From: Pseudomonas marvdashtae | GTDB lineage: Bacteria; Pseudomonadota; Gammaproteobacteria; Pseudomonadales; Pseudomonadaceae | Direction of reading: 5' to 3' | Length of the DNA: 64,000 nt | Assembly: GCF_014268655.2 (NCBI RefSeq) | Contig: NZ_JABWQX020000005.1 | Span: 57,613 to 121,612, forward strand | Shown here: piece by piece, positions 56,283-64,000 of the stretch | Layout: each line of letters begins with the position of its first letter | Numbering within the stretch: the stretch's first letter is position 1 | Position numbers and translations under genes: made by a program | The notes under the pieces: generated by a model | What the model was told of the DNA's origin: nothing | The model's input: only the letters and a program-made list of their open reading frames with translations | The model's database searches: none

Positions 56283-57491
56283 ATGCCCAAGCGCCTCCCA
56301 GTCACCGTGCTTTCCGGATTCCTCGGTGCCGGTAAAAGTACCTTGCTTAATCACGTCTTGCGCAATCGCGATAATCTGCGCGTCGCAGTGATCGTCAACG
56401 ATATGAGCGAGATCAACATCGATGGCAGCGAAGTTCAGCGAGATGTCACTCTCAATCGGGCCGAAGAACGATTGGTGGAGATGAGCAATGGCTGTATCTG
56501 CTGCACGCTACGTGAAGACTTGTTGATAGAAGTCGGCAAGCTGGCCAGGGAAGGGCGCTTCGATTATTTGCTGATTGAGTCCACCGGTATTTCGGAGCCG
56601 ATGCCCGTGGCCGAGACCTTCACCTTTCGTGATGAAGAAGGTCGCAGCTTGGTCGATGTCGCGAGGCTCGACACCATGGTCACCGTGGTCGACGGTGTGA
56701 ATTTTATGAAGGATTACCAAGCCGCCGAGAACCTTTCGACAAGGGGCGAAACCCTCGGGGAAGAAGACGAGCGCTCTATCACCGATTTGCTGATTGAACA
56801 GGTCGAGTTTGCCGACGTGATCCTGATCAGCAAGATCGATCTGATCAGCCGCCACGAACGGGAAGAACTGACGGCAATTTTGAAGCGTCTCAACAGCCAA
56901 GCGCAGATTGTTCCAATGGTCATGGGCCAGGTACCGCTGGAAACGATCCTCGACACCGGCCGTTTTGACTTTGAGCGCGCCTCGCAGGCGCCCGGTTGGC
57001 TGCGGGAGCTGCGCGGCGAGCATGTGCCCGAAACCCAGGAATACGGCATCGCGTCGACGGCTTACCGCGCCCGCCGTCCATTCCATCCGCAACGGTTTTT
57101 CAGCTTTATCGATCGCCCATGGACCAACGGCACGCTGTTGCGCTCAAAGGGTTTTTTCTGGCTGGCGAGCAAACACGAGGAGGCCGGCAGTTGGTCGCAA
57201 GCCGGCGGTCTGATGCGCCACGGCTTCGCCGGACGCTGGTGGCGATTTGTGCCCAAAGGTCAATGGCCGCAGGACGAGGAGGACGCCGCCGCCATCATGA
57301 AAAACTGGCTGGCGACCACCGGTGATTGCCGCCAGGAGCTGGTGTTCATCGGTCAGGATATAGATTTTTCCCTGCTCACCACCGAACTGGACGCCTGCCT
57401 GCTCACCGACGCGGAGATGAGCCTGGGGGTAGAAGGTTGGCGTCATTTGCCGGACCCGTTCGGTCCCTGGCATGACGAGGTTGCGGCGTGA
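56283..57491 (+). CDS. zigA: COG0523 zinc metallochaperone GTPase (ZigA type)
   Basis: A 402-residue G3E GTPase: Walker [19 protein letters not shown], the metal-binding CxCC motif in [21 protein letters not shown] and a C-terminal CobW_C domain (FWLASKH...GRWWRFVP). Proteins of this type deliver zinc to client enzymes in zinc starvation. The upstream ATG at 56268 is less likely than 56283, which has GAGGA spaced before it. The stop overlaps the DUF1826 gene (TGATG). A Zur box is about 100 bp upstream. Confidence 0.88.
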   Translation: MPKRLPVTVLSGFLGAGKSTLLNHVLRNRDNLRVAVIVNDMSEINIDGSEVQRDVTLNRAEERLVEMSNGCICCTLREDLLIEVGKLAREGRFDYLLIESTGISEPMPVAETFTFRDEEGRSLVDVARLDTMVTVVDGVNFMKDYQAAENLSTRGETLGEEDERSITDLLIEQVEFADVILISKIDLISRHEREELTAILKRLNSQAQIVPMVMGQVPLETILDTGRFDFERASQAPGWLRELRGEHVPETQEYGIASTAYRARRPFHPQRFFSFIDRPWTNGTLLRSKGFFWLASKHEEAGSWSQAGGLMRHGFAGRWWRFVPKGQWPQDEEDAAAIMKNWLATTGDCRQELVFIGQDIDFSLLTTELDACLLTDAEMSLGVEGWRHLPDPFGPWHDEVAA

Positions 57492-58132
57492 TGCTGGCGA
57501 CTCGTTTGAAACAGGTGCGGCAGGTTCACGGGCATACCCCGCTGACCTTGGCGCAGATTCTGGATGATGACATCAACCTGGCGGTCTGGCAGCGCCAGCT
57601 CCCGGCGCATATTAGTGACTTCGCGGCCATGGTGGTTTCGATGAACCAGTCCGTGGCCGAGTCGATGGTTCTCGACATGCCGGATGAAGACACCCAGCCG
57701 ACGCTGCACGGTCTTGCTGCAGGTTTCAGCGATCTGCAGGGATATGAGGGTTTTGTCGCGGACGTGGCCTGGCTGGTCAGCGCGTTTTCGTGCCTGCTGG
57801 GCGCCCGACGCGTAGGCGTGCGCTTGCGAGCGTTGGATTCGGCGATGTGCCCGCGTTTTCACGTCGATCATGTACCGGTTCGACTGATCACTACGTACGT
57901 CGGTGTCGGTAGTCAGTGGCTGATGGAGGGCGGTATGGACCGTCGGCGGCTGGGCCAGCTTGACGCCGAGCCTGACGACCCGGAGATGATCCAGCAGATG
58001 TGCAGCGGCGAAGTGGCGCTGCTCAAAGGTGAAAAATGGCACGGCAATGAAGGGTTCGGACTGATCCACCGTTCACCGCAACCGACGCCGGGCGACCGTC
58101 GGCTGATCCTCTCGCTGGATTGGCTGGCCTAA
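57491..58132 (+). CDS. DUF1826 protein, zinc-regulon associated
   Basis: A 213-residue protein of unknown function (DUF1826), overlapping the zigA stop as TGATG and hence translationally coupled. The ATG at 57491 follows an in-frame GTG. The core has CPRFHVDHVPVRLITTYVGVG, with two His and an Asp that could bind metal, and Cys at MCSGEVALLKGEKW. The family recurs next to zigA under Zur, suggesting a role in zinc sparing or cofactor handling. Confidence 0.78.
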   Translation: MLATRLKQVRQVHGHTPLTLAQILDDDINLAVWQRQLPAHISDFAAMVVSMNQSVAESMVLDMPDEDTQPTLHGLAAGFSDLQGYEGFVADVAWLVSAFSCLLGARRVGVRLRALDSAMCPRFHVDHVPVRLITTYVGVGSQWLMEGGMDRRRLGQLDAEPDDPEMIQQMCSGEVALLKGEKWHGNEGFGLIHRSPQPTPGDRRLILSLDWLA

Positions 58133-58482
58133 GGCTTGAGCCAGGTTCCTTGGCTTTTGCTCTCACAAAAGGGTTTCAGGTAAGCCGAGTCGGTGGCCAC
58201 GCCGTAATAGTGAATGTCCTGGCGATAAGGCATATTGGCGACCTGGGCGTTGCTGCAGATGCCAAAGGCGCCGCGGGGGCAATGTTCGACGTACTGCACG
58301 TCGACTTTCTGCCCGGCCAGGCTTGGCTGGCAGAAACCGTCGGCGAACAGCTTCTGCGGGATATTGCGGTTTTGTTGGCAGACTTTGACATCGAGCCGCT
58401 CAGCCTGGCTGTGCACCACGCAAGCCTGGGCCATGGCCTGGTTCGAAGTCAGGGCCAGCAACAACCAGCCAATCATTCGCAT
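58129..58482 (-). CDS. Small secreted Cys-rich protein of unknown function
   Basis: A 117-residue protein with a signal peptide (MRMIGWLLLALTSNQAMA) and six Cys in the mature part (ACVVHS, VCQQN, FCQPS, HCPRGAFGICSN, FCESK), suggesting disulfides. No family recognised. Its 3' end overlaps DUF1826 by four bases on the opposite strand, and it diverges from the second COG0523 gene with only 30 bp between, so its placement in the zinc island is tight. Confidence 0.6.
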   Translation of the reverse strand: MRMIGWLLLALTSNQAMAQACVVHSQAERLDVKVCQQNRNIPQKLFADGFCQPSLAGQKVDVQYVEHCPRGAFGICSNAQVANMPYRQDIHYYGVATDSAYLKPFCESKSQGTWLKP

Positions 58483-58512
58483 CGTTAAACTCCGTCGAAA
58501 AAACTATCGATC

Positions 58513-59478
58513 ATGTTGCAGAACATTCCCACCCATGTCATTGCCGGGCCCTTGGGGGCAGGTAAGACCAGCTTGATCAGGCAATTGCTGGCCCAGCGCC
58601 CGGCTGATGAACGCTGGGCGGTGTTGATCAATGAGTTCGGTCAGATCGGCCTGGACGCCGCGCTGCTGAGCCAGGCTGCCGATGGTATCGCACTGGGCGA
58701 AGTGGCCGGGGGCTGTTTGTGTTGCGTCAACGGCGCGCCGTTTCAGATTGGCCTTGGCCGTTTGTTGCGCAAGTCGCGCCCACACCGTCTGTTCATCGAA
58801 CCTTCCGGGCTGGGTCATCCTGCGCAATTGTTGCGGCAGCTGAACCAGGCGCCTTGGCTCGGTGTACTGGCGGTCCAGCCTTGCGTGCTGGTGCTGGACG
58901 CCCGAGCGTTGGCTGATGGCAAGCCATTGCCTGATGCGCAACGACAGGTCTTGGCTGATGCCGGTTTATTGCTATTGAACAAATCCGAAGGCCTGACCGA
59001 AACCGATCGCCAGCGCATCTCTGCGCAGCTGCCGGAGGTTGGGTTGTACTGGACGCACCAGGCTGCGTTGCCTGTCGATCGATTGCCTGGCCTTGGCTCT
59101 CGCGGCAACGGTGTAGTGGGTAACTTGGCGCTGCCCAAAAGCCTCGGGCAGATGCCTGCCATTTGGAGTGACCCGACGTCGCCGATTTGCCTTTATCAGC
59201 AACAGGGCGAGAGATGGAGCATCGGATGGCGCTGGCATCAGAGCCAACGATTCAACGTGGCGGCGGTGTCTCGATGGGTGCAAGGCGCCACCTGGGAGCG
59301 GGCGAAAATGGTCATCCACAGCGATGGCGGTTGGGTTTCAGCCAATGCGTTGGAAGGCGGGACGTTGGAATGGCAAGCAAGCGAGTGGCGGCAGGATTCG
59401 CGAATTGAACTGATTTTCTCCGAGCCACAAGACCCGCAAGCGCTTCAAGCAGGCCTGGCGAGTTGTCGCCTTCCCTGA
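58513..59478 (+). CDS. COG0523 GTPase, second copy (CobW/YeiR-like)
   Basis: A 321-residue G3E GTPase: IAGPLGAGKTSLIRQLLAQ (P-loop), the CxCC motif in GGCLCCVNGAPF, IEPSGLGHP and LLNKSEGL, with a shorter C domain than ZigA. Likely another metal chaperone or insertase. No Zur box was seen in its short upstream region, so it may be controlled from elsewhere or be less zinc-dependent. Confidence 0.82.
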   Translation: MLQNIPTHVIAGPLGAGKTSLIRQLLAQRPADERWAVLINEFGQIGLDAALLSQAADGIALGEVAGGCLCCVNGAPFQIGLGRLLRKSRPHRLFIEPSGLGHPAQLLRQLNQAPWLGVLAVQPCVLVLDARALADGKPLPDAQRQVLADAGLLLLNKSEGLTETDRQRISAQLPEVGLYWTHQAALPVDRLPGLGSRGNGVVGNLALPKSLGQMPAIWSDPTSPICLYQQQGERWSIGWRWHQSQRFNVAAVSRWVQGATWERAKMVIHSDGGWVSANALEGGTLEWQASEWRQDSRIELIFSEPQDPQALQAGLASCRLP

Positions 59479-59490
59479 GCCCGTCTTATT

Positions 59491-59913
59491 TCAGGGCTTC
59501 CACTTGTTGTGCTCCTGGCGCCACTGGCTCAGCTCGATGACTTCAGCCCTGGGGCGGGTCTGGACCGACTCGACCGGCGGTGGCGGCGTCTCTTCGAACG
59601 GCATGGGGTAGGGCGCGAGTTCGATGTGTGCACTGTGCGCCCCGAACTGGGTGATGGTGCCCGAATGACGGGTCTCTCCCGTCACCGTGAACTCGAAATT
59701 ATAGATCCGTGCCAACCGTCGTCGCCCGCTGGCGTCCTTTACGAAGCCGATCTTTCGCAGCGCCACGTTACCGTCCAGCAACTCGATCTTGAGGTTGGCG
59801 CAATGTTGCATGACCCTTGCCAAGGCCCGTTCGCGCAAGCCATGGTTGTGCCACAGCCAAGCGCCACCGGTAGCCAGCAGCATCAGCACGAAAATGTTTC
59901 CAAGGGTCAGCAT
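59491..59913 (-). CDS. DUF3301 membrane-anchored protein
   Basis: A 140-residue protein with one N-terminal transmembrane helix (LTLGNIFVLMLLATGGAWLW) and a compact basic/beta body (RRRLARIYNFEFTVTGETRHSGTITQFG) matching DUF3301. The C-terminal tail is Pro-rich. Function unknown. It ends 13 bp from the convergent COG0523 gene. Confidence 0.78.
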   Translation of the reverse strand: MLTLGNIFVLMLLATGGAWLWHNHGLRERALARVMQHCANLKIELLDGNVALRKIGFVKDASGRRRLARIYNFEFTVTGETRHSGTITQFGAHSAHIELAPYPMPFEETPPPPVESVQTRPRAEVIELSQWRQEHNKWKP

Positions 59914-60031
59914 GAACGAGGTGCTCCAACAAGTTGCTGTCAGCTTAACTGTCTCGCCGGTCTGTCGTACAGGCTGTGTTTAGTCGCATACTGCGCGGCT
60001 TGAATTTCATTCGTTTTACGGAACCTGCCGC

Positions 60032-60904
60032 ATGAAACGTACGCCTCATCTGCTTGCCATCCAGTCCCACGTGATATTTGGTCACGCCGGCAACAGCGCT
60101 GCCGTATTTCCGATGCAGCGGGTTGGGGTAAATGTCTGGCCGCTCAACACCGTGCAGTTTTCCAATCACACCCAATACGGACAGTGGGCCGGAGAAGTGC
60201 TTGCGCCGGCCCAGATACCGCTTCTGGTAGAGGGCATCGCTGCGATTGGCGAGTTGGGCAATTGCGACGCGGTGCTGTCTGGTTATCTGGGCAGCGCCGC
60301 CCAGGGGCAAGCGATTCTGGCGGGCGTAGCGCGGATCAAGGCATGCAATCCCAAGGCGTTGTACCTGTGTGACCCTGTCATGGGGCATCCGGAGAAAGGC
60401 TGCATCGTGGCGCCCGAGGTGAGCAAGTTCCTGCTGGAAGAGGCGGCCGCCGTGGCGGACATCATGTGTCCGAACCAGTTGGAGCTGGACAGCTTTTCCG
60501 GGCGCAAGGCGCAATCCTTACTCGATTGCCTGGCCATGGCTCGCGCGCTGTTGGCCCGTGGACCGAAGGTAGTGCTGGTCAAGCACTTGGCTTATCTCGG
60601 CAAGCCAGACGACAGCTTCGAAATGCTGCTGGTGACAGCTGATGGTAGCTGGCATCTGCGCCGCCCGTTGCTGGCGTTTCCCCGCCAGCCAGTGGGGGTT
60701 GGCGACCTGACCTCGGGGTTGTTCCTGGCGCGGCTATTGTTGGGGGACAGCCTGGTAGCGGCTTTCGAATTCACCGCTGCGGCGGTACACGAAGTGCTGC
60801 TGGAAACCCAGGCGTGTGCAAGCTACGAGCTGCAGTTGGTTCGCGCCCAGGATCGAATCGCGCATCCGCGCGTGCGCTTCGAAGCCGTGCCGATCAGCCT
60901 ATGA
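60032..60904 (+). CDS. pdxY: Pyridoxal kinase PdxY
   Basis: A 290-residue ribokinase-family enzyme phosphorylating pyridoxal in the vitamin B6 salvage path. It shows [40 protein letters not shown] at the start, [17 protein letters not shown] and the catalytic [15 protein letters not shown]. Length is as expected. A strong hairpin follows the stop. Confidence 0.93.
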   Translation: MKRTPHLLAIQSHVIFGHAGNSAAVFPMQRVGVNVWPLNTVQFSNHTQYGQWAGEVLAPAQIPLLVEGIAAIGELGNCDAVLSGYLGSAAQGQAILAGVARIKACNPKALYLCDPVMGHPEKGCIVAPEVSKFLLEEAAAVADIMCPNQLELDSFSGRKAQSLLDCLAMARALLARGPKVVLVKHLAYLGKPDDSFEMLLVTADGSWHLRRPLLAFPRQPVGVGDLTSGLFLARLLLGDSLVAAFEFTAAAVHEVLLETQACASYELQLVRAQDRIAHPRVRFEAVPISL

Positions 60905-60910
60905 CCAAAA

Positions 60911-60948
60911 AAATCAATGTGGGGGCAAGTTCGCTCCCACATTGATTT
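60911..60948. terminator. REP-type palindrome / bidirectional terminator
   Basis: AAATCAATGTGGG (60911-60923) pairs perfectly with CCCACATTGATTT (60936-60948); the centre (GGCAAGTTCGCT) is the GCGAACTTGCC core of a P. fluorescens-type short repeat. It lies between the convergent pdxY and thioesterase genes. Confidence 0.8.
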
Positions 60949-60960
60949 CGGACAGCCCTA

Positions 60961-61446
60961 TCAAGGCCCGTCTGCCTTGATTTCCTGATAACGCCGCTCC
61001 AGCTCCTGGCGGATCTGACGCCGTTGCTGGGCTTGTTCGTAACGGCGTTTTTCCTCGCCATTTTGCGGCTGCAAGGGAGGAACGGGCGCGGGCTTGCGCT
61101 GGTCATCTACCGCAACCATGGTGAAAAAGCAGCTGTTGGTATGGCGGACCGATCGTTCACGAATGTTTTCGGTCACGACCTTGATGCCGACTTCCATCGA
61201 GGTATTGCCGGTGTAGTTTACCGACGCGAGGAACGTCACCAGCTCGCCAACGTGAATGGGCTCGCGAAAAATTACTTGGTCGACCGACAGCGTCACCACA
61301 TACCTCCCCGCGTAACGGCTGGCACAGGCGTAGGCGACTTCGTCGAGGTATTTGAGCAACGTGCCGCCATGGACATTGCCAGAAAAGTTGGCCATATCGG
61401 GGGTCATCAATACCGTCATCGACAGCTGGGCGTTTCCGGGTTCCAT
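60961..61446 (-). CDS. Acyl-CoA thioesterase (YciA/YkhA hotdog family)
   Basis: A 161-residue hotdog-fold thioesterase that hydrolyses acyl-CoAs. The family motif reads MANFSGNVHGGTLLKYLDEVAYACASRYAG, followed by VTLSVDQVIFREPIHVGELV. A basic C-terminal helix ends the protein. The frame extends to 61554, but the ATG at 61446 (MEPGNAQLSMTVLM) is the family start. It is divergent from the KefC-like gene. Confidence 0.88.
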   Translation of the reverse strand: MEPGNAQLSMTVLMTPDMANFSGNVHGGTLLKYLDEVAYACASRYAGRYVVTLSVDQVIFREPIHVGELVTFLASVNYTGNTSMEVGIKVVTENIRERSVRHTNSCFFTMVAVDDQRKPAPVPPLQPQNGEEKRRYEQAQQRRQIRQELERRYQEIKADGP

Positions 61447-61703
61447 AACATTCTCACGGTTCAAGGCAGCCAATCGGGAGTGCGCCTCTGCGGACGCTGG
61501 CGGATCATTCCAAAACCACCGATATCGGGACGTTGCGCCCGCAGTTGCCGTCACGCTTCGGTGGATCTGTTTCGATATATTGCACCGTCTTTCTGCCAGA
61601 AGTCGCGGTGTTACCCTTCAAAAGCCTCTCGCAAGGGCATTTCCTACAAAGGAAACGGACTTATCCACAAACGATGAGTCATTTTGAACAGGGAGCCTCG
61701 TAT

Positions 61704-63467
61704 ATGCATGCCATCAGTTTCATTCAAGACCTGGCGATTATCATGATGGCTGCGGGGCTGGTGACCGTACTCTTTCATCGTTTCAAACAACCGGTGGTGC
61801 TGGGCTACATCGTCGCAGGCTTCATCATCGGCCCGCACACACCGCCGTTCGGGTTCATCCATGACGAAGACACAATAAAGACCCTGGCCGAGCTTGGAGT
61901 GATCTTCCTGATGTTTTGCCTGGGCCTGGAGTTCAGCCTGCGCAAGTTGTTCAAGGTGGGGGCCACGGCATTCATCGCTGCGTTCCTCGAGATCGTGCTG
62001 ATGATCTGGATCGGCTACGAGATAGGTCGCTGGTTCGACTGGAGCACCATGGATTCGCTGTTTCTCGGTGCTATCCTCGCAATCTCCTCGACGACGATCA
62101 TCGTCAAGGCCCTCAATGACCTGAAGATGAAAAACGAGCGCTTCGCGCAGCTCATATTCGGCGTCCTGATCGTCGAGGATATCCTTGGCATCGGCATTAT
62201 CGCCCTGCTGTCGAGCATCGCCGTCAGCGGCACGGTCAGCTCCGGCGAAGTTTTTTCGACGGTGGGCAAGTTGTCGCTGTTCATGATCGTCGCCCTGGTG
62301 ATCGGCATTTTGCTGGTGCCGAGGCTCTTGGCCTATGTGGCGAAATTCGACAGCAACGAGATGCTGCTCATCACCGTGTTGGGCTTGTGCTTCGGCTTCT
62401 GCCTGCTGGTGGTAAAGCTCGAGTACAGCATGGTACTGGGAGCGTTTCTGATCGGTGCAATCATGGCCGAATCCCGGCAGCTGCTGAAGATCGAGCGACT
62501 GGTCGAGCCGGTGCGTGACTTGTTCAGCGCCATTTTTTTCGTCGCCATCGGCTTGATGCTCGATCCCGCGATTCTGCTGCAATATGCCTGGCCCATCGCG
62601 GTGATCACCGTAGCGGTGGTGTTGGGCAAGATGTTGTCCTGCGGCCTTGGTGCTTTTATCGCCGGTAACGATGGACGTACCTCACTGCGCGTCGGGATGG
62701 GGCTTTCGCAGATTGGCGAGTTTTCTTTCATCATCGCCTCGCTGGGGATGACATTGCAGGTCACCAGCGATTTCCTCTACCCGGTAGCCGTCGCCGTCTC
62801 GGTGCTGACCACGCTGTCCACCCCTTACCTTATCCGTGCTGCGGACCCCTTATCTGTGAAACTGGCGACGGTGATGCCGCAACGGCTGACTCGTGTGCTA
62901 GGCATGTATGGCGAATGGTTGCGCAGCATCCAACCCCAAGGCGAGGGTGCGCTGGTGGCGGCTATGATCAGGCGGATTTTGTTGCAGGTGGGCGTCAATC
63001 TGGCGTTGGTGATCGCGATTTTTGTTTCTGGAGGCTATTTCGCCGAGTGGATGTCGACGTATCTGCAAGCCTGGATCAGCGATCCAAGCTGGCAGAAAGC
63101 ATTGATCTGGGGCGGGGCATTGCTGTTGTCACTGCCGTTCCTGATTGCTGCGTATCGCAAGCTCAAGGCGTTGTCGATGCTGCTGGCAGAGCTGGGTGTG
63201 AAACCGGAAATGGCCGGCCGTCACACTCACCGCGTCCGTCGGGTGATTGCCGAAGTGATCCCCATTCTTTCGCTACTAGTGATTTTCCTGCTGTTGGCAG
63301 CCTTGTCGGCCAGTATTCTACCGACCAACAAGTTGCTGGTATTGATCGCCGTGGTGGCGCTTGCCGTGGCGGCGCTGCTCTGGCGCTGGTTCGTGCGCCT
63401 TCACACGCGTATGCAGGTGGCGTTGCTGGAAACTTTGGACAATCACAAGGAATCCTCCGGGCATTGA
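61704..63467 (+). CDS. KefC-like CPA2 monovalent cation:proton antiporter
   Basis: A 587-residue membrane protein with an N-terminal CPA2 domain: QPVVLGYIVAGFIIGPHTPP, GVIFLMFCLGLEFSLRKLF, ILAISSTTIIVKALNDL and GMGLSQIGEFSFIIASLGM. Unlike KefC it carries extra C-terminal helices (WGGALLLSLPFLIAAYRKL, LSLLVIFLLLAALSASIL) instead of an RCK domain. GGGAG lies 8 bp before the ATG at 61704; an upstream in-frame ATG at 61674 is less supported. An exact DnaA box (about 61661-61669) lies in the leader. Confidence 0.82.
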   Translation: MHAISFIQDLAIIMMAAGLVTVLFHRFKQPVVLGYIVAGFIIGPHTPPFGFIHDEDTIKTLAELGVIFLMFCLGLEFSLRKLFKVGATAFIAAFLEIVLMIWIGYEIGRWFDWSTMDSLFLGAILAISSTTIIVKALNDLKMKNERFAQLIFGVLIVEDILGIGIIALLSSIAVSGTVSSGEVFSTVGKLSLFMIVALVIGILLVPRLLAYVAKFDSNEMLLITVLGLCFGFCLLVVKLEYSMVLGAFLIGAIMAESRQLLKIERLVEPVRDLFSAIFFVAIGLMLDPAILLQYAWPIAVITVAVVLGKMLSCGLGAFIAGNDGRTSLRVGMGLSQIGEFSFIIASLGMTLQVTSDFLYPVAVAVSVLTTLSTPYLIRAADPLSVKLATVMPQRLTRVLGMYGEWLRSIQPQGEGALVAAMIRRILLQVGVNLALVIAIFVSGGYFAEWMSTYLQAWISDPSWQKALIWGGALLLSLPFLIAAYRKLKALSMLLAELGVKPEMAGRHTHRVRRVIAEVIPILSLLVIFLLLAALSASILPTNKLLVLIAVVALAVAALLWRWFVRLHTRMQVALLETLDNHKESSGH

Positions 63468-63489
63468 CCGACGGCAGGCGTCTGGCGGA

Positions 63490-63897
63490 TCAGCTTTCCA
63501 GCCAGACGTCCCGCGCCCAGTGCCAGACCGATTCCCAGGTTTCCTCGGCGATCAGTTCTTCTTCGGCCTGCCACAGCACCACGGTGCCGTCCTCTTCGAC
63601 GCAATAGTAATCGTCGCCGTCCTGGCAGATCGGAATCAGGCTGCGGTCCACGCCAGCATCCCAGGCATTTGCCGCTACATCCGGCAAGTAGGTGTGGGAT
63701 TGCGGGTCGGTAACGGTTACCGGTTCCAGGCTGCCGTATACAACGTCGCTGACCGTCAGCAAGAACTCCCTGAACACGAACGGTATATCGATGAACAGCT
63801 GCTCTTCGATCTCTACCAGCAAATCTTCGTCGGGCAGCTCCAGCGGGACCGGTACGGGCTCGTTGGCTTCACGCAATTGTTCGATGATTTCTTCCAC
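63490..63897 (-). CDS. SMI1/KNR4 (SUKH) family protein
   Basis: A 135-residue, strongly acidic protein beginning MEEIIEQLREANEPVPVPLE with the SUKH-type core FREFLLTVSDVVYGSLEP and a DGDDYYCVEEDGTVVLWQ strand pair. SUKH proteins include immunity proteins to contact-dependent toxins, but single chromosomal copies like this one often have no toxin partner; none is seen nearby. It runs convergently with the KefC-like gene. Confidence 0.75.
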   Translation of the reverse strand: MEEIIEQLREANEPVPVPLELPDEDLLVEIEEQLFIDIPFVFREFLLTVSDVVYGSLEPVTVTDPQSHTYLPDVAANAWDAGVDRSLIPICQDGDDYYCVEEDGTVVLWQAEEELIAEETWESVWHWARDVWLES

Positions 63898-64000
63898 GTC
63901 CGGGGATCCTCTTTCTCGATGGCGCGGTTTTACATGGAGCGGTTTATACAGTAGCTCGCTATAGATGCAACCGCGAAAATAGAAAACCCCGGCCTGAGCC

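Overview
The window is chromosomal DNA of a Pseudomonas, most likely of the P. fluorescens complex, spanning the replication-origin side of the chromosome. The evidence is gene order (dnaA | rpmH-rnpA-yidD-yidC-mnmE | mnmG-rsmG-parA-parB-atpIBEFHAGDC-glmU-glmR-glmS), protein sequences that read as typical Pseudomonas versions, and a GC-rich composition. No rRNA, tRNA, CRISPR array, prophage or insertion sequence was seen.

Layout. 1-726 is the 5' part of dnaA (minus strand). 727-1293 is the dnaA-rpmH intergenic region with four exact DnaA boxes and an AT-rich stretch, i.e. the Pseudomonas-type oriC. 1294-5219 holds the ribosome/RNase P/membrane-insertion/tRNA-modification genes. A second DnaA-box-rich and AT-rich gap lies before mnmG (5220-5775). 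5776-10013 holds mnmG-rsmG-parA-parB, and 10162-17275 the nine-gene ATP synthase operon with a good sigma-70 promoter and four intercistronic hairpins. 17391-21514 is glmU, the DeoR-type regulator glmR and glmS, followed by an unoccupied attTn7 position.

From 21.6 kb the content is accessory. 22034-25088 encodes a tripartite tricarboxylate transporter (TctCBA type) behind a candidate promoter and dyad operator, followed by a D-2-hydroxyacid dehydrogenase-type flavoprotein, nudK and a GlxA/FtrA-type regulator. 28651-33531 is the most interesting segment: CPA2 antiporter, BesD-type Fe/2-oxoglutarate amino-acid halogenase (HWG in place of the HxD/E facial triad), BesC-like haem-oxygenase-fold di-iron oxidase, RarD/EamA exporter and a second-lineage aspartate-semialdehyde dehydrogenase. 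I read it as a small pathway making and exporting a chlorinated, possibly lysine-derived unsaturated amino acid, without the later genes of the known propargylglycine pathway. 33592-42579 contains an LTA-synthase-like sulfatase, a LysR regulator, a glutathione transferase, an uncharacterised lipoprotein/repeat-protein pair and lpd3. 42799-48741 is a tightly overlapping operon of three SPFH proteins and a heavy-metal-type P-type ATPase, followed by cfaB, cls and a DUF3617 protein.

52295-59478 is a zinc-limitation island: two Zur-box palindromes, the folE2-(Zn ABC ATPase, permease, binding protein) operon, zigA-DUF1826, a second COG0523 GTPase and two small secreted proteins of unknown role. 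The window closes with a DUF3301 protein, pdxY, a YciA-type thioesterase, a KefC-like antiporter and a SMI1/KNR4 protein.

Two sequence layers overlie the genes. The exact 9-mer TTATCCACA (either strand) occurs 20 times by my manual count, concentrated near oriC and often inside genes. Three 16-bp parS-like palindromes (one mismatch each) lie at 45.8, 55.2 and 55.7 kb, two of them inside coding sequence, as expected for ParB loading near the origin.
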